In this document: one piece after another, positions 31,441 through 44,400 of the stretch
Numbering within the stretch: position 1 is the stretch's first letter
How the letters are laid out: every line of letters begins with the position of its first letter
NCBI GenBank assembly: GCA_034401795.1
Contig: CM067370.1
Coordinates: 54,238,880 to 54,302,879 of the forward strand
From: Chaetoderma sp. LZ-2023a
Lineage: Eukaryota > Mollusca > Caudofoveata > Chaetodermatida > Chaetodermatidae
DNA: 64,000 nt
Reading direction: 5' to 3'
The notes under the pieces: model-generated
Databases searched by the model: none
Seen by the model: the letters and a program-made list of their open reading frames with translations, nothing else
What the model was told of the DNA's origin: nothing
Translations under genes and position numbers: made by a program

Positions 31441-32780
31441 GACACCTGTCACTAAGCATGTCCGCGCATGCGCAATGGAGCCCAAATAGGAAACATATTC
31501 ACTTTTCTAAATTTAATTGCCAAATATTATAAACAGATTCTCAAATCATTCCCATGCGGGGTGGCTGAGGCCGGGTCGTAGTGATTGAACGGTAAGTATG
31601 TTTTATAGTGGTTAATAAGACTACAGACCAACCCGCAAGGGGGGTCTGTTGGGGGGGGGGGTGATTACACCGCAAAAACATCTATACCGTTCAATCACTA
31701 CTTGCTAAACCCGTAGATTTGGTCAGTGCCCCACTTAAAAACCCTTGGTGGGTGGAGATTTGAGAATCATTAAACACGGATAAAAATTAAACAACTCATA
31801 TCTAAATGTTAATAAATTAACATAATAGTGCATCCATAACGAATCACACAGCGATTATCAAACAAGGAAAATTGTCAACTCAATGAAATAAACAAAACAA
31901 GAGAATATTCTCACCATATCTGACAGACATACAGACTAATGAGATTGGTGAGATGTGCTTGGTAAATGGTCCGTGGCTTGATTTGTTAAAATCATTATAT
32001 TTCTAAAAAAGGAGGCCGCTGGGCTCTGATCCTTTAAACAGAAAGAGGTAAAAGTTGATTTAGATTTCCAACCTGTGACTTGCATGACATCGTCCAATGA
32101 TGAGCCGGCGAAGAGCGAAGGAGGTAGCCATACCACGATGGTTGAGAGCCTTGACATGGGCTAAATTGATCTCACCTGGGAGGCAATCTCATAGCATAAT
32201 TTTATGGTCCCACAGATCCATCTGGCAAGTGTGGCCTTAGAAACTGGTCTAGTCACCTCCTCGACATACGGAACCCATAAGTGTGAAGAATCAGATCTTT
32301 TAAAATTGGTACGACGTTTATAGACTTTTAAGGCCCTGACAGGACACCAGAATCTGTCAGACGGCGAAAAAGACGATAAAGATTTAAGAATAATAGGTTT
32401 GGCTGAGTAACGGTTAGACTGGGTCTTCGATAAAAAATTCCTTCTGGGATATAAAACTAGACCATCCCCAGATTCGATAAACCTGTCTTTTTCTGCGGAA
32501 AGAGCATGAATTTCGGATCTTGTCCTAGCTGAAGTGGCAGCAACAAGGAAAACACCATTAAGAGTCAATAGTTTGAGACTGATAGATCCAATTGCCTCAA
32601 AATGGAGACTTGCCAAAACTAGAAGAATCAAGGCCAAATTTCAGAAAGACAAAGGCTTAGCCACTGGAGGACAAATATTGCCCAATCCTCTGATAAAACC
32701 ATTGAGACCCCTCAAATCCTTGATATCAGCATTCAGAAGACAAGGAAGAGAAGAAGCCAAAGAAATCTCTAACCCCTAAC
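31441..32780 (-). mobile_element. Truncated DIRS-like element D (third family)
   Basis: It retains only the 3' part: ITR/ICR-like sequence at 31455-31745 and a recombinase. The inverted pair gtagtgattgaacggta (from 31579) and taccgttcaatcactac (from 31687) resembles an ICR. GCGCATGCGC at 31464-31473 recalls the ITR palindrome of element B. RT and gag are absent and the outer left end was not found. Confidence 0.7.
31936..32777 (-). pseudogene. DIRS D tyrosine recombinase, catalytic Tyr lost
   Basis: Box I arginine is in ATSARTRSEIHALSAEKDRF (near 32480-32540), and the conserved FWCPVRALKVYKRR follows. The terminal part reads VTGWKSKSTFTSFCLKD near 32030-32075. The residue at the nucleophile position is Cys (TGT), where A and B have Tyr. 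A TGA near 32642 (at a Trp position) and a frame change near 32160 also break it. It is dead as an enzyme. Confidence 0.75.
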
Positions 32781-32869
32781 GGTGATAGCTGATAAATGAA
32801 ATGAATCGAATAGATACGATTAAAAATCAAACACCTAGGAAATACAAACGGAATCAGTCAAGAAACTAT

Positions 32870-32992
32870 GTTTATTGAAATTGGCCTAGTGGTTCTTGAG
32901 AAGAAGTCGTTTAAAGGAAAAGTTGATGGACGACGGACGGTCGCCATGGCAAAGCTCACTTGGCCTTTCAGGCCTGGTGAGCTAATAAATCT
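32870..32992 (+). repeat. 3' fragment of dispersed gagctaataa repeat
   Basis: From gaaattggcctagtggttct through a gacggacgg stretch to ggtgagctaataa. It matches the tail at 23540-23653. Confidence 0.75.
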
Positions 32993-34149
32993 CACCCCAA
33001 AATTGATTTCTAAATTTAGACCCTTTTGGGACAAAGTTGGTCCCATGACTGTAGGTCTCCCTTCCCAGTACCTATATTAGTTGCTGCTAGAGATAGATAC
33101 GCTGTCTAGTATATCGGTTGGACTCCTGGGCAACTTGTTATTTTTGGAAGAAATATTTTTCTAGCGCTATTTATAGCTGTCAATGGCCAGTAGATTGCAT
33201 TATCAGCTCTGGTACAGCTGTCTGCTAACGTAAACATTCCATTCTTACAGAAAGGCACGATCCCGGTTGCCGATTTCAACAATAAAAATTGTCACAAATC
33301 AGCCTAGAGGGGTGTCTGCTAATTCACCAGTAATGAGAAATGTCTCGCGCGACCGCGCAGTCGTAGTTAATAATAATCGATAATGCACAGTTGTATTTTA
33401 TGATTGGCTCGCAGACCATCCGATGTCATTAGGCATGAGTGAAAAATTACTATCGTAGTAAAATTTTGATCATGTGACTTGTTGTCATTCATAACGAATT
33501 AATCACATGATTTATTTCAACCAATCTCTGTGCGACACTCACGATCAACATTGATGGATAATGGCGGGGGGGGGGGGGGGGAAATCTAGTCACTGTGCCG
33601 CTTTTAAACGCAGTAAGGCAATATCTTAGTGCCAACTTTGATGGGTTATATGACCCAATATATTATTACTGGAAGGATCCGAGAGTAATAAGACCCGATA
33701 TTTAAGTGGTTCATTGCTTTGGAGCAACCAAGAAAACAGGTCTATATGTCAGGAAAATCGGTACGTAGTAACTCTTATTTCCAGTAAATCGCATTTCCAG
33801 TAAATTGACAGTTTAACGCATACAAGCTAAGAAGGGTCAAGCTATCTACTAAATCCCTTAGAGCTGGTTACGCATTTTATTGTGGCGGACTTGCGGGCCT
33901 CACAATAACCCGCAAGTCTCCAACAACAAAAAGCTGTTCGCCGAACATATTTTGACGACACGAATCAATTATTTCATGTAACTATTATGTCTATCATATG
34001 AAAACAATTAATATACTAAGTGTACCTAGTACCGAGAGCCTACTGTGCTGAATTTTTTATGGCGAACAAAAATAGGTATTTTATGGAGAACGGAAATAGG
34101 TCTCCTAAAATTGTGTAACCTCCACGCGAACGTGTTCAGCCGTTCGCCA
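32993..34149. other. Unassigned intergenic sequence with poly-G tract
   Basis: No gene was recognised. A run of about 18 G interrupted by nothing else lies near 33563-33581, a strong quadruplex or slippage site. The rest is AT-rich with no family resemblance seen. Confidence 0.45.
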
Positions 34150-34714
34150 CAAATTTACACCCCTGGCTAAGAAAACCCAAAAACATATATAGAACCAATT
34201 TTGGCCTCAAAATCCATCAAATAAAAAAATCGAATATGGCCGCCAAACACGCTACATTTTGATTGGCCCATGGCGGCCATGTTTTTTGACGGATCAACTT
34301 CCCTTGAACAATCTTTAATGGCCCTTAGTCCCTAATCATATCTACCAAATTTCGGCCCGATCCCTTTCCGGGAAAACTAGGCCATCCAAGATGACCGCCG
34401 AACCATTCGGTCAATGAAGTCTTCTTGAACAAACTTGGCTTACGTCTTTCCCCAGATGAGCCTTCATGAGTTTTGAATCGATACCCCAAGCGGTTTCTGA
34501 GAAGATTTTTAAAGACATTTCCCAAAATCGGCCGAAATCGAAGATGGCCACCGGCCAAATTTGCTGATCGGCTTCGTTTGAACAAACTTGGATCCCTATG
34601 GCCTAAGGATGCTTCCTGCCACATATAATTGAAATCAGCGTAGCGGTTCTTGAGAAAAAGTCGTATACAGGAAAAGTTGATGGACGAACGGTTGCCACGG
34701 TGAGCTAATAATAT
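34150..34714 (+). repeat. Partial copy of long dispersed repeat
   Basis: It contains atggccgccaaac, ggatcaacttcccttgaaca, gatttttaaagacatttccc and the gagctaataa end. Position ~34502-34520 shows the uninterrupted form of the site that DIRS B entered. Confidence 0.75.
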
Positions 34715-36737
34715 GAAGATCCTTTATATGTAGAATATGCTTCATGTAGAATAATAACAATATGGTAAAAAAATAGATGTTGTGCTGTCCTGTGTTCTGT
34801 TGTTGTTGTGTTCGGATATTCCTCCTCTTCATAGGAGCACAATCTAGGCCCTCATCCCAGCCGATCAGTGTGCTATTTTACAGGTTCAGATATGGAGCCA
34901 CGGGCCACTTGAGTTGTTGACCGAGACATAGATACAGTACAGTATTTTAACTTATTATTACTATTTAGTCCACGCCGCCAGCCACGCCGCCAGCCACGCC
35001 GCCAGCCACGCCGCTAGCCATGCCACTCAGCCTTAGCCGCTAGCCATGCCACTCAGCCTTAGCCACCATCAGGTAGTAGCCATCACCTGCGTGCTTTAGA
35101 CCTGAGCCTACATGTCTGACAACTGACTTTTTCCTATCAGAGCATATTCACAACTGAGCTCTCAATACAGGGCCTGACACTCAGCGTGAGTTCTTTTACG
35201 TCCCCCATGGCACTGATACAACACGAGACGGGAATGACGGCATTACTTCCCCTCCGAAGGACAGAGCACTGCACAGGTTTTTACACCTACCCACATCCTG
35301 AGTGAGGGATCGGACCAGTAACATTTTTGGATTTCTGGACTGTTGAGCCACACAGCACCTCTGTAGTCTGTGTTTACGCCTGTATCATCGGGTAATGGGT
35401 TTTCGAGGGTGTAAGCACATTTTCGCCAATTTAATATGAGTAGAAATTTTATCAACAAATTTTGTCAATTTCGTAACTAGCAAACATTTTCTGAAATAAA
35501 TCATGCATGGAAATAAAAATAAATCTTAAAATAAACTTGCTGCTTATAAATATTCCCTACCTGGTATACAGATGCAATCTCAGTATTGTGCCATGTGTTT
35601 TTGAGGGTGATGTAATCGTGTAATTTCGACTAGTGAGGCGGTGAATTGGTCATTTTTATGATTTGAGCAAAAGCGAGTCTGTCACTGACAATAATGCTCA
35701 TAACTGGGTCTGATCCAAGCACAAAACTTAATCTATAGTTGTAAATTCAGATCAGGTTATATTCTGCTTTTCGTGATAACCTGGTAGCAGTAAATTTCAG
35801 CCAAAACATTAAAAAAAGTTAAAATCATTCAGTTTTTCTTTTGGAAATTGGTAAATGTGTTGCTGAAAATGAATATACGTGTTTTGCCTACAGGAAAATA
35901 GAGAAAAAACATTGAAAGTTATATTGGATACAACTTAACTAGGGCCGGTTTGAAGCGCCATTGCGGGTAGAGAAAAATCAATCTGATCTGAAAAGTATAT
36001 AAGCACCCAATGCCAGTTCCACGTTTCGTGAGAAATAAATTATTGCTATGGCAATGAACCTGCTATGCTACTCAGGCCAGTAACTGGCAAATGTAATTGG
36101 ATGCAAAAACTGGACTGATTTGTAGTTTCCTTACGAGTTATCTGTATTTTTATCATTAGTAAAAAAAGTAATAGTGAAAATACATGTTTTTCACTACACT
36201 GACATCAAAAGGCATAAAATAATCACTTGTTCTACGTGCATCTTTTTAAAATTTACACTTGTGGTGTAAAAATACTATCTATCTTAAGACACATGATTTG
36301 TTGACATCACTTAAGCGACGCGCACGTGAGAACGTCAAAAGTATGTACCCTCGAAAACACTTTAATAGACGATACATGAGCTATTACATTACGAACGGTT
36401 TTTTCATCATCATCATTATATGAGGCATAAGCCCTTGGCTTGTTATTGCCTCTGGAGCTGTGTTGGTATTGTATTACTAGTGCTTGTACTTTGTTTAGCT
36501 ACAATTGTTTATTTGTTTGGTTGGCATTATTCATTGACATTAATCAGGACCCTGGTTGACTTTGGGAGGTGCTGTGGGGCAGATGGGTTATCCCCGCGTC
36601 AGCTGCGGTGTGCCACCTACGCTCATGGTTACACCCTTCTGCGCCTAGCATTTGGGTATATTTCTAGATTGTCTTATTATTATATATCTATTAGTTGGTT
36701 ATGTTATGATCGTATATTATGTCATTTAGGTGCATAT
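34715..36737. other. Unassigned intergenic sequence with small tandem repeat
   Basis: About four copies of a 12-base ccacgccgccag unit, then two ~27-base units with ctagccatgccactcagcct, lie at 34973-35065. No gene was recognised in the rest. An open frame at 36420-36752 with one hydrophobic segment has no recognisable family. Confidence 0.4.
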
Positions 36738-37214
36738 CTAGTTTTGATTTAAACACACCGAGCATATGATTTTGAATGTGGTGATCAAAGGAAAGAGCTG
36801 AGTCAAAGATGACTCCGAGATCGTTTTCGTTGTCCACATGGGATAGGGTATGGCTAGCATTATCACATTCAAGTTTATATTGGAAATTCTATTTTGTACC
36901 TCTACCAATGGATATACATAACATTTATCAGGGTGGAATTTTAACATCCATGTTTTTTACCACATTTCCAGGCTGGTCAGATCTGATTGCAGGTCATTAC
37001 AATCAGATTGTTTTGTAATATGCTTGAAGCTCTTTGTGTCATCTGCATAAAGATAAAGATATACGTCTAATACGTGTTGACAGTGGCGTTGGTAAGTTGT
37101 CAGATTCATAGGCTCTGCCTTTGATGGACTGCCCAATTGTGATGTATGTACTTTATATATTAGGCCTGCGCATGAAATAATAATCTTGAAATGAATCTTG
37201 AATCCCGAAATCAT
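36738..37214 (-). pseudogene. LINE fragment with RT motif C
   Basis: The minus-strand reading has YLYLYADDTKSFKHI (motif C, near 37020-37060), LQSDLTSLEMW and MLKFHPDKCYV, the same family as 25338-25690. The upstream part (37080-37200) resembles 57757-57870 in inverted orientation. It is truncated and frameshifted near 36950. Confidence 0.7.
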
Positions 37215-37575
37215 AAAACATTTGTGAAAAATAGTGTTAAATCTTACGATAAGCTATTACACTTTTAAGTAGCTTAATTATGGTTTGCCACATATTGCCA
37301 TTGTGCCTCCTCTAGAGCGTAATCTCACTGCACACTGTGTGCTAAAAAAATTTCAACTTGACATAAATGATAAAAACAACATTAACATTTCTTTCGAATG
37401 TGTTATCTCGCAGAAGGATAAATTCCTCGCCACTTGGTTCCTTGAGGGAACTCATTAATTTCGGCCGAATATGCGTATTAATCGCGCACACATCGAACTA
37501 TTTCGGTACTGTACACGCATGCGCATAGGTTAGCGCAGATTTTGATGACAGTAAGATTCTGTAAAATGCATGTGT

Positions 37576-38112
37576 GCCTTGAGGGAACCTTTATTTTATA
37601 CATACAAATTATAAATAGGCCTACATAGATATATCCAGACGTCCGAGGGATACCTCGATGGACTCTTTATATAGGTAGCTGTACGTGAAGGATGCCTTGA
37701 GGGAACATATATTTATGGAGATTGCTGATGGTGCCTTGAAGGAACCTTTATTTATGTAGATGTCTGAGGGGTGCCTTGAGGGAACCAGTATTTATGTAGA
37801 GCGCTGAGTGTCTTGAGGGAACCTTTATTTATGTAGATCTCTGAGGGGTGCCTTGAAGGAACCAGTATATATGTAGATCACTGAGTGTACCTTGCGGGAA
37901 CCTGGATGTATGTAGATTGTTGAGGGTGCCTTGAGGGAACCTTTATTTATGCAGATGCCTGGGTGGTGCCTTCAGGGAACCTCTATTTATGTAGATGTAT
38001 GAGGGGTGCTGTCAGGGAACCTGTACTTATGTAGATTGCTGAGGGTGTCTTGAGGGAACCTTTATTTTAGCAGATCCTTCAGGGCACCTTTATTTATGTA
38101 GATGTCAGAGTG
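37576..38112 (+). repeat. ~40-bp minisatellite, forward arm
   Basis: About eleven degenerate units of the form gtgccttgagggaacc plus tttatttatgtagatgtctgaggg. The array ends at the 5' LTR of the Gypsy element and continues beyond the 3' LTR in the opposite orientation (53111-53400). Confidence 0.9.
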
Positions 38113-38117
38113 GTGTC

Positions 38118-39351
38118 TGTAACGTTCTTATTTAAAGTAACAGTTCAGCTTTAATTATATAGCACTCCGGGTCAAGTTCGACTCGCTAACCATAGTCAGT
38201 TTCATGGTTTACTGATCATGCGCAGTTGCTATGCCCAGTCGAACTTGATCGTAGTCGCCTATAGTTCGTTGGTACCCGGTTCCCTATTGAATTACTATTA
38301 CAGAAAATTTGGAGCCGGGTACCAGTCTCCATTAACCCTTTCTGTCACCTACGAAAATAGATTATTTTTGTCCGCTAAGACGTTAAAAAGCGTCCATATG
38401 GCATAAAGTGGGAAGGAATATGTCTTGGGAATATTGACAAACAATGGGGAAGCATAATTTCATCAAAACTTAGTTATTTAGTGAAATATTTACACTTTTA
38501 TACGCATTTATTCGTAACAAGCGATCGGTGTTCGCCATTTTGAAATTTATGCAAATATCGCACTAGCCATCTGAACCGAGGTCGGGTGCTCGGTTGACTA
38601 TAGTTGAATAGCTAGGTCAAGTTCGACTCGCTAACCATAGTCAGTTTCATGGTTTACTGATCATGCGCAGTTGCTATGCCCAGTCGAACTTGATCGTAGT
38701 CGACTATAGTTCGTTGGTACCCGGTTCCCTATTGAATTACTATTGCAGAAAATTTGGAGCCGGGTACCAGTCTCCATTAACCTTTCTGTCGTCTGTTTAG
38801 ATGACCTACCAAAATAGGTTATTTTTGTCCGCTAAGACGTCAAAAACTGTCCATATGGCATAAGGTGGGAAGGAATATGGGCTTGGGAACATTGACATAC
38901 AATGGGAAAGCATAATTTCATCAAACCTAAGTTATTTTGTGAAATATTTACACTTTTATATGCATTTATTCGTGGCAAGCGATCGGTGTCCGCCATTTTG
39001 AAATTTATGCAAATATCGCACTAACCATCTGAACCGAGGTCGGGTGCTCGGTTGACTATAGTTGACTAGCTAGTTAACTATTTGAAGTTCGACTGGTACT
39101 CTAGTTAGCTAAAGCTAACTATGGTTAGGAGTCGAACTTGACCCTGGTTAACTATTTGAAGTTCGGCTGGTACTCTAGTTAGCTATAGCTAACTATGTTT
39201 AGGAGTCGAACTTGACCCCGGTAACACGGTCAGCTGTCAATCACAACTGTCAAATTACTGTATTCGCCGTATCGATCGTGCCAACAAAATAGAAACACTC
39301 TATATTTGTCCTGAATCTGTATCAAAGGTCTTTAAACATCAAGACATCATA
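38118..39351 (+). repeat. Gypsy 5' LTR, split by an insertion
   Basis: 38118-38170 and 39218-39351 together match the 183-bp 3' LTR (52928-53110) with a few substitutions, such as cactccgg versus cactctgg. The middle is an insertion (38171-39217). Confidence 0.9.
38171..39217. mobile_element. TIR element with internal tandem duplications
   Basis: It begins gtcaagttcgactc and ends with the complement gagtcgaacttgac, and is flanked by ccgg on both sides (38167-38170, 39218-39221). Inside, a ~445-base unit occurs twice in tandem (38171-~38614 and ~38615-39060). Two ~75-base units follow, each ending in gagtcgaacttgacc. The palindrome ggtacccggttcc/ggagccgggtacc recurs in each large unit. No ORF is present, so it is non-autonomous. 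Confidence 0.8.
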
Positions 39352-39522
39352 ATCTGGCGACGAGGAAAAACAGTACCAAAGTCGGTAATCAGGAAAACAA
39401 TATTAAAACACAAACATTCTGAAAAACAACCAGATTTCGCTACAACACCCAGTTTGCGTCAATGCAAACCCTGTAAATCTACATGTGTCTTTGAATGATA
39501 TTCATATACAAACACTCACACC

Positions 39523-39610
39523 ATGGCATCGGGACTTCCATGTTTTGATCAATTTGATGTACATGAGGAAGGGGGCAATGCTGGTCCAAGGTGGAAAAAA
39601 TGATTAAGAC
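39523..39610 (+). pseudogene. Gypsy gag, 5' fragment
   Basis: The ATG at 39523 opens MASGLPCFDQFDVHEEGG and continues NAGPRW, the usual start of this gag group. A TGA at 39601 replaces the expected Trp. DIRS C then interrupts the gene at 39611. Confidence 0.75.
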
Positions 39611-40744
39611 TTCTCCTTCGATCAATACTCACCATTCTGTTACTTCTAATATACAGCTGGCTCTGACAGCTGGCTCTAGGACTATAGACTTAGAAAGCTT
39701 TACCGACTCCTTGGAACCGGGTACTCGGCTCCCAACTGCCGAGTACCCGTCTACCATAGAGCTCATTCTTGTTTGCATAGCGACAAGAGAATACATGCTT
39801 TTTGCAGTTGGAAAGTCTTAAGATTGTTTAAGCCTAAGTCTTTTTACTGTGATTAATTGTGATAGCTTGTGCGTTCTCAAAAGGATATTTTGGATTAATA
39901 TGGACGCAGCCGAGGATATCAGGTCGTATATTTCCATGTTATTCCATAGTTAAAAGACTTAGGTCTCTAAAATTTCGTATGTGTCGCATGTTCCAATTTC
40001 TAACCCCAAAGAATCTGGGACGTGTGTTAACAACGAAATATGACAGATGATCGCCTTCCTTTAAATCCCCAACAGGCAATCAGCAGATATGAAATTAGGT
40101 GTTGGCTTATCGGTGTTTTAACACGATGATCGGCTGACGTCATTCTCCGTAAGATCCGAGTGGGTGTCGTCACACCTGTGTTTCTCGGATATTTATGTGA
40201 AGAAAATGTTTCATTAATTCGCGCATCTGATTCTGGGTGCTGCGTACTTTAATTAGTACCAGAAAAACTATGGAATTTTCAAGTTTTGCGTGTTATCACG
40301 ATCTGTTTGCAATGATCAGTGGTTTCAAAATTCTTGATTTAGATGTGTGGTCTGCGGTTTTACCATGTGCTACAGCAGTTTGTTTACATTTTGTTGTTTC
40401 TTCACATATCGTTTTGGCCTTCATTAGGAGTATAATTTTTATTTATTAGTAAATATACCCCGAATGCTATGCGATATGATTCCTGGTTCCGTTATACATC
40501 CTTGAGGATCAGTGTATGGGTGTATTATTGCCCGCTTCGTTCTTGTCATCATAATCAATGCGATCTTTGCTGTAATGTTGCGGGGTGGGGTGCGGGAGGG
40601 TGACAGTTAATTTATGGTCAATATATTTGAAAATTAATTGTCTGCCTTCCATTTTTGTTTCGTTCCGCTGGCTTATTGTAGGTTTGGTTTATAGGCCAAG
40701 CCAGCCCCGCCATCATGTGTCGAGTGCCACATATCGTACGGGTT

Positions 40745-42481
40745 CTATGCAAGGACCATGTCTATTTCCACTGTACTAAGTGTAGTCTTGACAGTAGGTG
40801 TAACGTTTGCGCTGTGTGGTCAGTCGATATGATGCTTAAGTTCCTTGCCAGAAGGACTTGGCAGGGTCTGACGCGGGGTCAGGCGGTTTGAAAGTAAATC
40901 GTGGAGCATCCGTTTCGGCCCGTGGGGGTGTTCCGCGTCTGCAACCAGAGGTGGCGGAGATGGCACCGCCGGCGTGGTTTGGTCCGGCTAGGCAAGGTGT
41001 CTTGCATAGCGTTCTGCCCACGCTGGTGTCGTCCCTGCTGCCAAAAGTTGTATGGTAGTCTCACCCCATGTTTGATTCGGACCCTGTCCTTGGACAGGGT
41101 TCTGGACTGGACGCCGAGGGAGCCGTTTCGTACGGCCCCCTGGCAGTCCCGTCGGGATCCGGCCTGATGGGTTCTGTCTCCGTGCGGCCACCTCCGGGTG
41201 GTCCAGTAGCGGTTGCCAGTCCGTCGGGCATGGGAGCCGTCCGCCAGGACGGCTCCATGGTTTTCCTTGTTTAGTGACTACTCTTAGGGGTCTGAAGATG
41301 AGGAGGCCGAGGAGGAGAGGGTGCTGCGGCCTGTGAGGCCGTGGGTGGAGAGCATGGAGGTCGATTCCATCCTGATGGAACATGTCCTCCATCTGTCTGG
41401 CCTGGCGCAAGCCAGGGCAGCGGCTCTGCCCATGGTTGAGGCCACGCCGGTACCGGTCACCGGTCCCATGATGGTTGGTTTGCTGCCAACCAACACGGTG
41501 ACGGGTGTGGCCGGCCAGGCATGGTACTCACCTATCTCGCCTGGTCCGGCGGTCAGACATAGGGTGCCATTGGCGCCCGTGTTTGGCCACGGTTCCTCAA
41601 CCGCTATGGGTCCGCACGGTTTTCGGTGCAGGCCTACTCCATGGACTGGTGTGTTCCATGGGGTGGCGGCGGAACTGTACGGTACCAGAGTTCCTGGCAT
41701 ATCAGCAATGGCTCGTAGCCGGGAGGCCGTTGCTGGTAGAGCCGTGAACATATCAATGGGTGACGTGTTCACGGGAGTGTCCTCCTTGGAGACGGATTGG
41801 TCTGAGGCTCTGGCTTGGCTAGCCAGGGTGGACCCATCTGTGGTTTGGACCACGGCCGAGGAGGATGTACCCCCGTCCATCGGTGCATCGATTAGGACGG
41901 GGATCTTGCCCGCAGCCCTGATCCAGTCTGTTGGACTGGATCCATGGTTTATGGTGTTGCTTGATACTAGTTATAGCAAACAACGCATGAACAAGGGCCA
42001 GCTTTTTCCGGCCTCCATGGAGGTGCAGGCGAGGGGTCGTATTCCACGGGGGGAATACGACAGGTATGGTGTTGTCCCATCGGTCACCGAGAATGACCGC
42101 TGGGTACTGGGTGTTCAGAGTGCTGGAGCGGGTGGCCCCGGTCCGGCACTTGTGGACAAGTCCCAGGCACACCAGGATGGAGTCCTGTCCTTATGCGATG
42201 AGGGTGTGAGGGCAGCTATGAATGCTGTCAACCATTCGTATCGCCTTCTTCAGTCGGTGTGGGCTGAAGCGGGGGCAGGCCACCCTGTGCCACCTGTGGC
42301 ACTTTCGTGCATCAATGACGGCTTGGGGCTGTCTATGGATGCACTGGCAAGGGTGCAAGCGTGTGTGGCAAAGTCCAGGAGGCGAATGGTTCTTGACCAT
42401 ATGCGTCCGGCTATGGCAGTCAGGGAGCGTCTTCTTGGGACACCCCTGACAGGGCCTAGCATCTTCGGTGGCCAGGCGTGA
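40745..42481 (+). pseudogene. DIRS C gag-like region
   Basis: The Cys/His start (CTKCSLDSRCNVCAVWS, 40765-40820) lacks the ATG seen in A (a frame change at 40745). The downstream 386-codon frame (41321-42481) is uninterrupted through the position where A is frameshifted. That shows the ancestral gag read continuously into LTGPSIFGGQA. Conserved stems with compensatory changes lie at 41084-41103 and 41354-41392. Confidence 0.7.
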
Positions 42482-43240
42482 GACAGAGAATAGAACCCCT
42501 GTCAAAACTGGTGCCAGTTTTGGAGCCAATAATGTCGCATCTTGTAGGGTGGGAACAAGCGTCAGAATCTCCTAGTAGGAGTTTTTTCGCCGCACCTACC
42601 CCAACCCCACCTGTCCGTGTACACGGATGCATCGCTGGAGGGATAGGGGCCCTACCTGGGAGAACACCAGGTCTCGGGCACATGGACTCTCCAAGAGAGC
42701 CAGCTGCATATCAATCTGTTGGATATGATGGCAGTGGAACTGGCATTGGAAAGGGTTTCTTCCAAAAGTCAGGAGCAAGGCGATATTGATACGGTTGGGC
42801 AACTCGACATTAGTATCATACAGAAATCGCCAAGGCGAGACCAAGTCACCCACACTATGTACCTAAGTGTGGCACTTGATTCAACGGCGCAGGAATTACT
42901 TGGTTGTTTTTTAAAGCAGCTCATATTCCTGGGTGATTGGACATTCTGGCCGATGCTTTGTCTCGCAGACAGAGAATTCTGCCAACAGAATGGTCTCTCA
43001 ACCCTCCAGTTCTTCACAGGATCTTCGAGCATTGGGGCAACCCCAACGTGGACTTGTTCGCCACAAGGGAAAATGCTCAAATCATGACTTATGTCTCGCC
43101 GATACAGATCCTAATGCCGTCGATACAGACACTCTGGCGTTAAGCTGGAGAGGGATGCATGCTTACGCGTACCAACCCACCATTCTTCTACCGAAGATAT
43201 TGGTGAAGATCAGGGAGGAACCGTGCCTAGTCCTGCTATA
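42482..43240 (+). pseudogene. DIRS C RNase H remnant
   Basis: It starts at the deletion junction near 42480. Recognisable pieces are ELALER-like, GQLDISIIQKSPRRD (acidic site degenerate), WSLNPPVLHRIFEHWGNPNV and WRGMHAYAYQPTILLPKI. They are spread over three frames. Confidence 0.75.
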
Positions 43241-44400
43241 GCGCCGTTTGGCCCAGCAGGCCGTGGTTCACAGATCTTCGAGGTCTGTGGGTGGAAAATC
43301 CAGTGCAGTTACCCGAGATTCCGAACATAATCTCCCAGGCCAAGGGACGCTTCCTACTCGAGCGTCCCGAAATGTTATTGACTGCATGGTTGTTGTCAAA
43401 CAACGTTATACGTTGGCGGGCTTTTCTCGACATGCTGCAGATTTCATCGCAGCTGCAGGAGGGAGGTCAACCTTCAAGTCATATAACAACAAGGTTAACG
43501 GATTTGCAGACTGGTGTGAGGAAAAGGGTATTATTACCTTTATTCCACTATTCAGCAAATAGCAGACTTTCTCTGTGAGCTGTTCTTTTCAGGACTAGCC
43601 CCTGTCACAATTGCTGGATACAAGTCAGCTTTGGCATCAGTTATCCCGTGTCTAGCCAACAGGGATAGTCCAGAGGTGGCCCAGTTGAGTGTGATGGTGA
43701 AGGGAATGAGCAATCGCTGACCGAGACAACCGGTAGTCATTCCAGCCTGGAGTCTATCTTTAGTGCTTAATGTACTGGCCAAGCACCCTTTCGAACCGTT
43801 GCGCTCGGCTAGTCTAAAGCATTTGACTCTAAAGGCGGTCTTTCTATTGGCAACTTCCTCAGCTAGAAGGCGCAGTGTGATCCATGCACTTTCAGCAGAG
43901 AGAGACCGATTTATTGTCTCCAGAGAGGGTCTGCGTCTTCTGCCAAGAGCAGAGTTTATGTCAAAGATTCGATCTTTGAGATATCCCGGCAAACCGATCG
44001 TTATACCGAAATTAAGTAGGTTGGATCGTTATGCCAGTGTCTGGTGCCCAGTCCGTGCGTTGACTAAGTACAAAACGGACAGACTCGTTACGGTCGAATG
44101 ATAGACATCTGTGGATCTACCATATGGAGCCATATGGCGCCTTATCCATAGATTCTATCTCTCGTTGGGTAGTCGAATGCATTCAGACTACCCGTGAGAT
44201 TACGACTGGGCACCAAGTGCAAGGCGCAAGGGCATGATGTTAGAGGAATAGCCGCCTCTTCCGCCCTTTACAATGGTGTTCCGTTTAAGGACATCATGGC
44301 TGTCGCACAAGGGCACTGTGAGTCCTCTTTCACGGATTACTATATGAGGGATGTGTCAGACTTCGCCATTCCACTGGCTTTAGCTGTTTTGAGACGATAG
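43241..44400 (+). pseudogene. DIRS C tyrosine recombinase (broken)
   Basis: The core-binding part lies near 43370-43555, with a frame change at 43556. Box I is SSARRRSVIHALSAERDRF near 43860-43910. The terminal part at 44194-44400 has VRGIAASSALYN and CESSFTDYYMRDVSD including the Tyr. The residue before HCESS is Gly (AQGHC) where A has Trp. It ends at TAG 44398-44400. A TGA near 43720 and a shift near 44100 break the frame. Confidence 0.8.

Noticed and set aside
36420-36752. 110-codon ORF with one hydrophobic segment
   Set aside because: No family was recognised, it lies beside a LINE fragment, and its composition is unremarkable. Not enough to call a gene.
37576-38112. Regular repeats resembling a CRISPR array
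   Set aside because: Units are degenerate and contiguous without unique spacers, and the genome is animal.
41284-41880. 198-codon minus-strand ORF, and similar antisense ORFs at 5969-6490, 10017-10475 and 43552-43992
   Set aside because: They are antisense shadows of DIRS gag and recombinase frames. GC-rich coding DNA opens the opposite strand, and no independent homology was seen.
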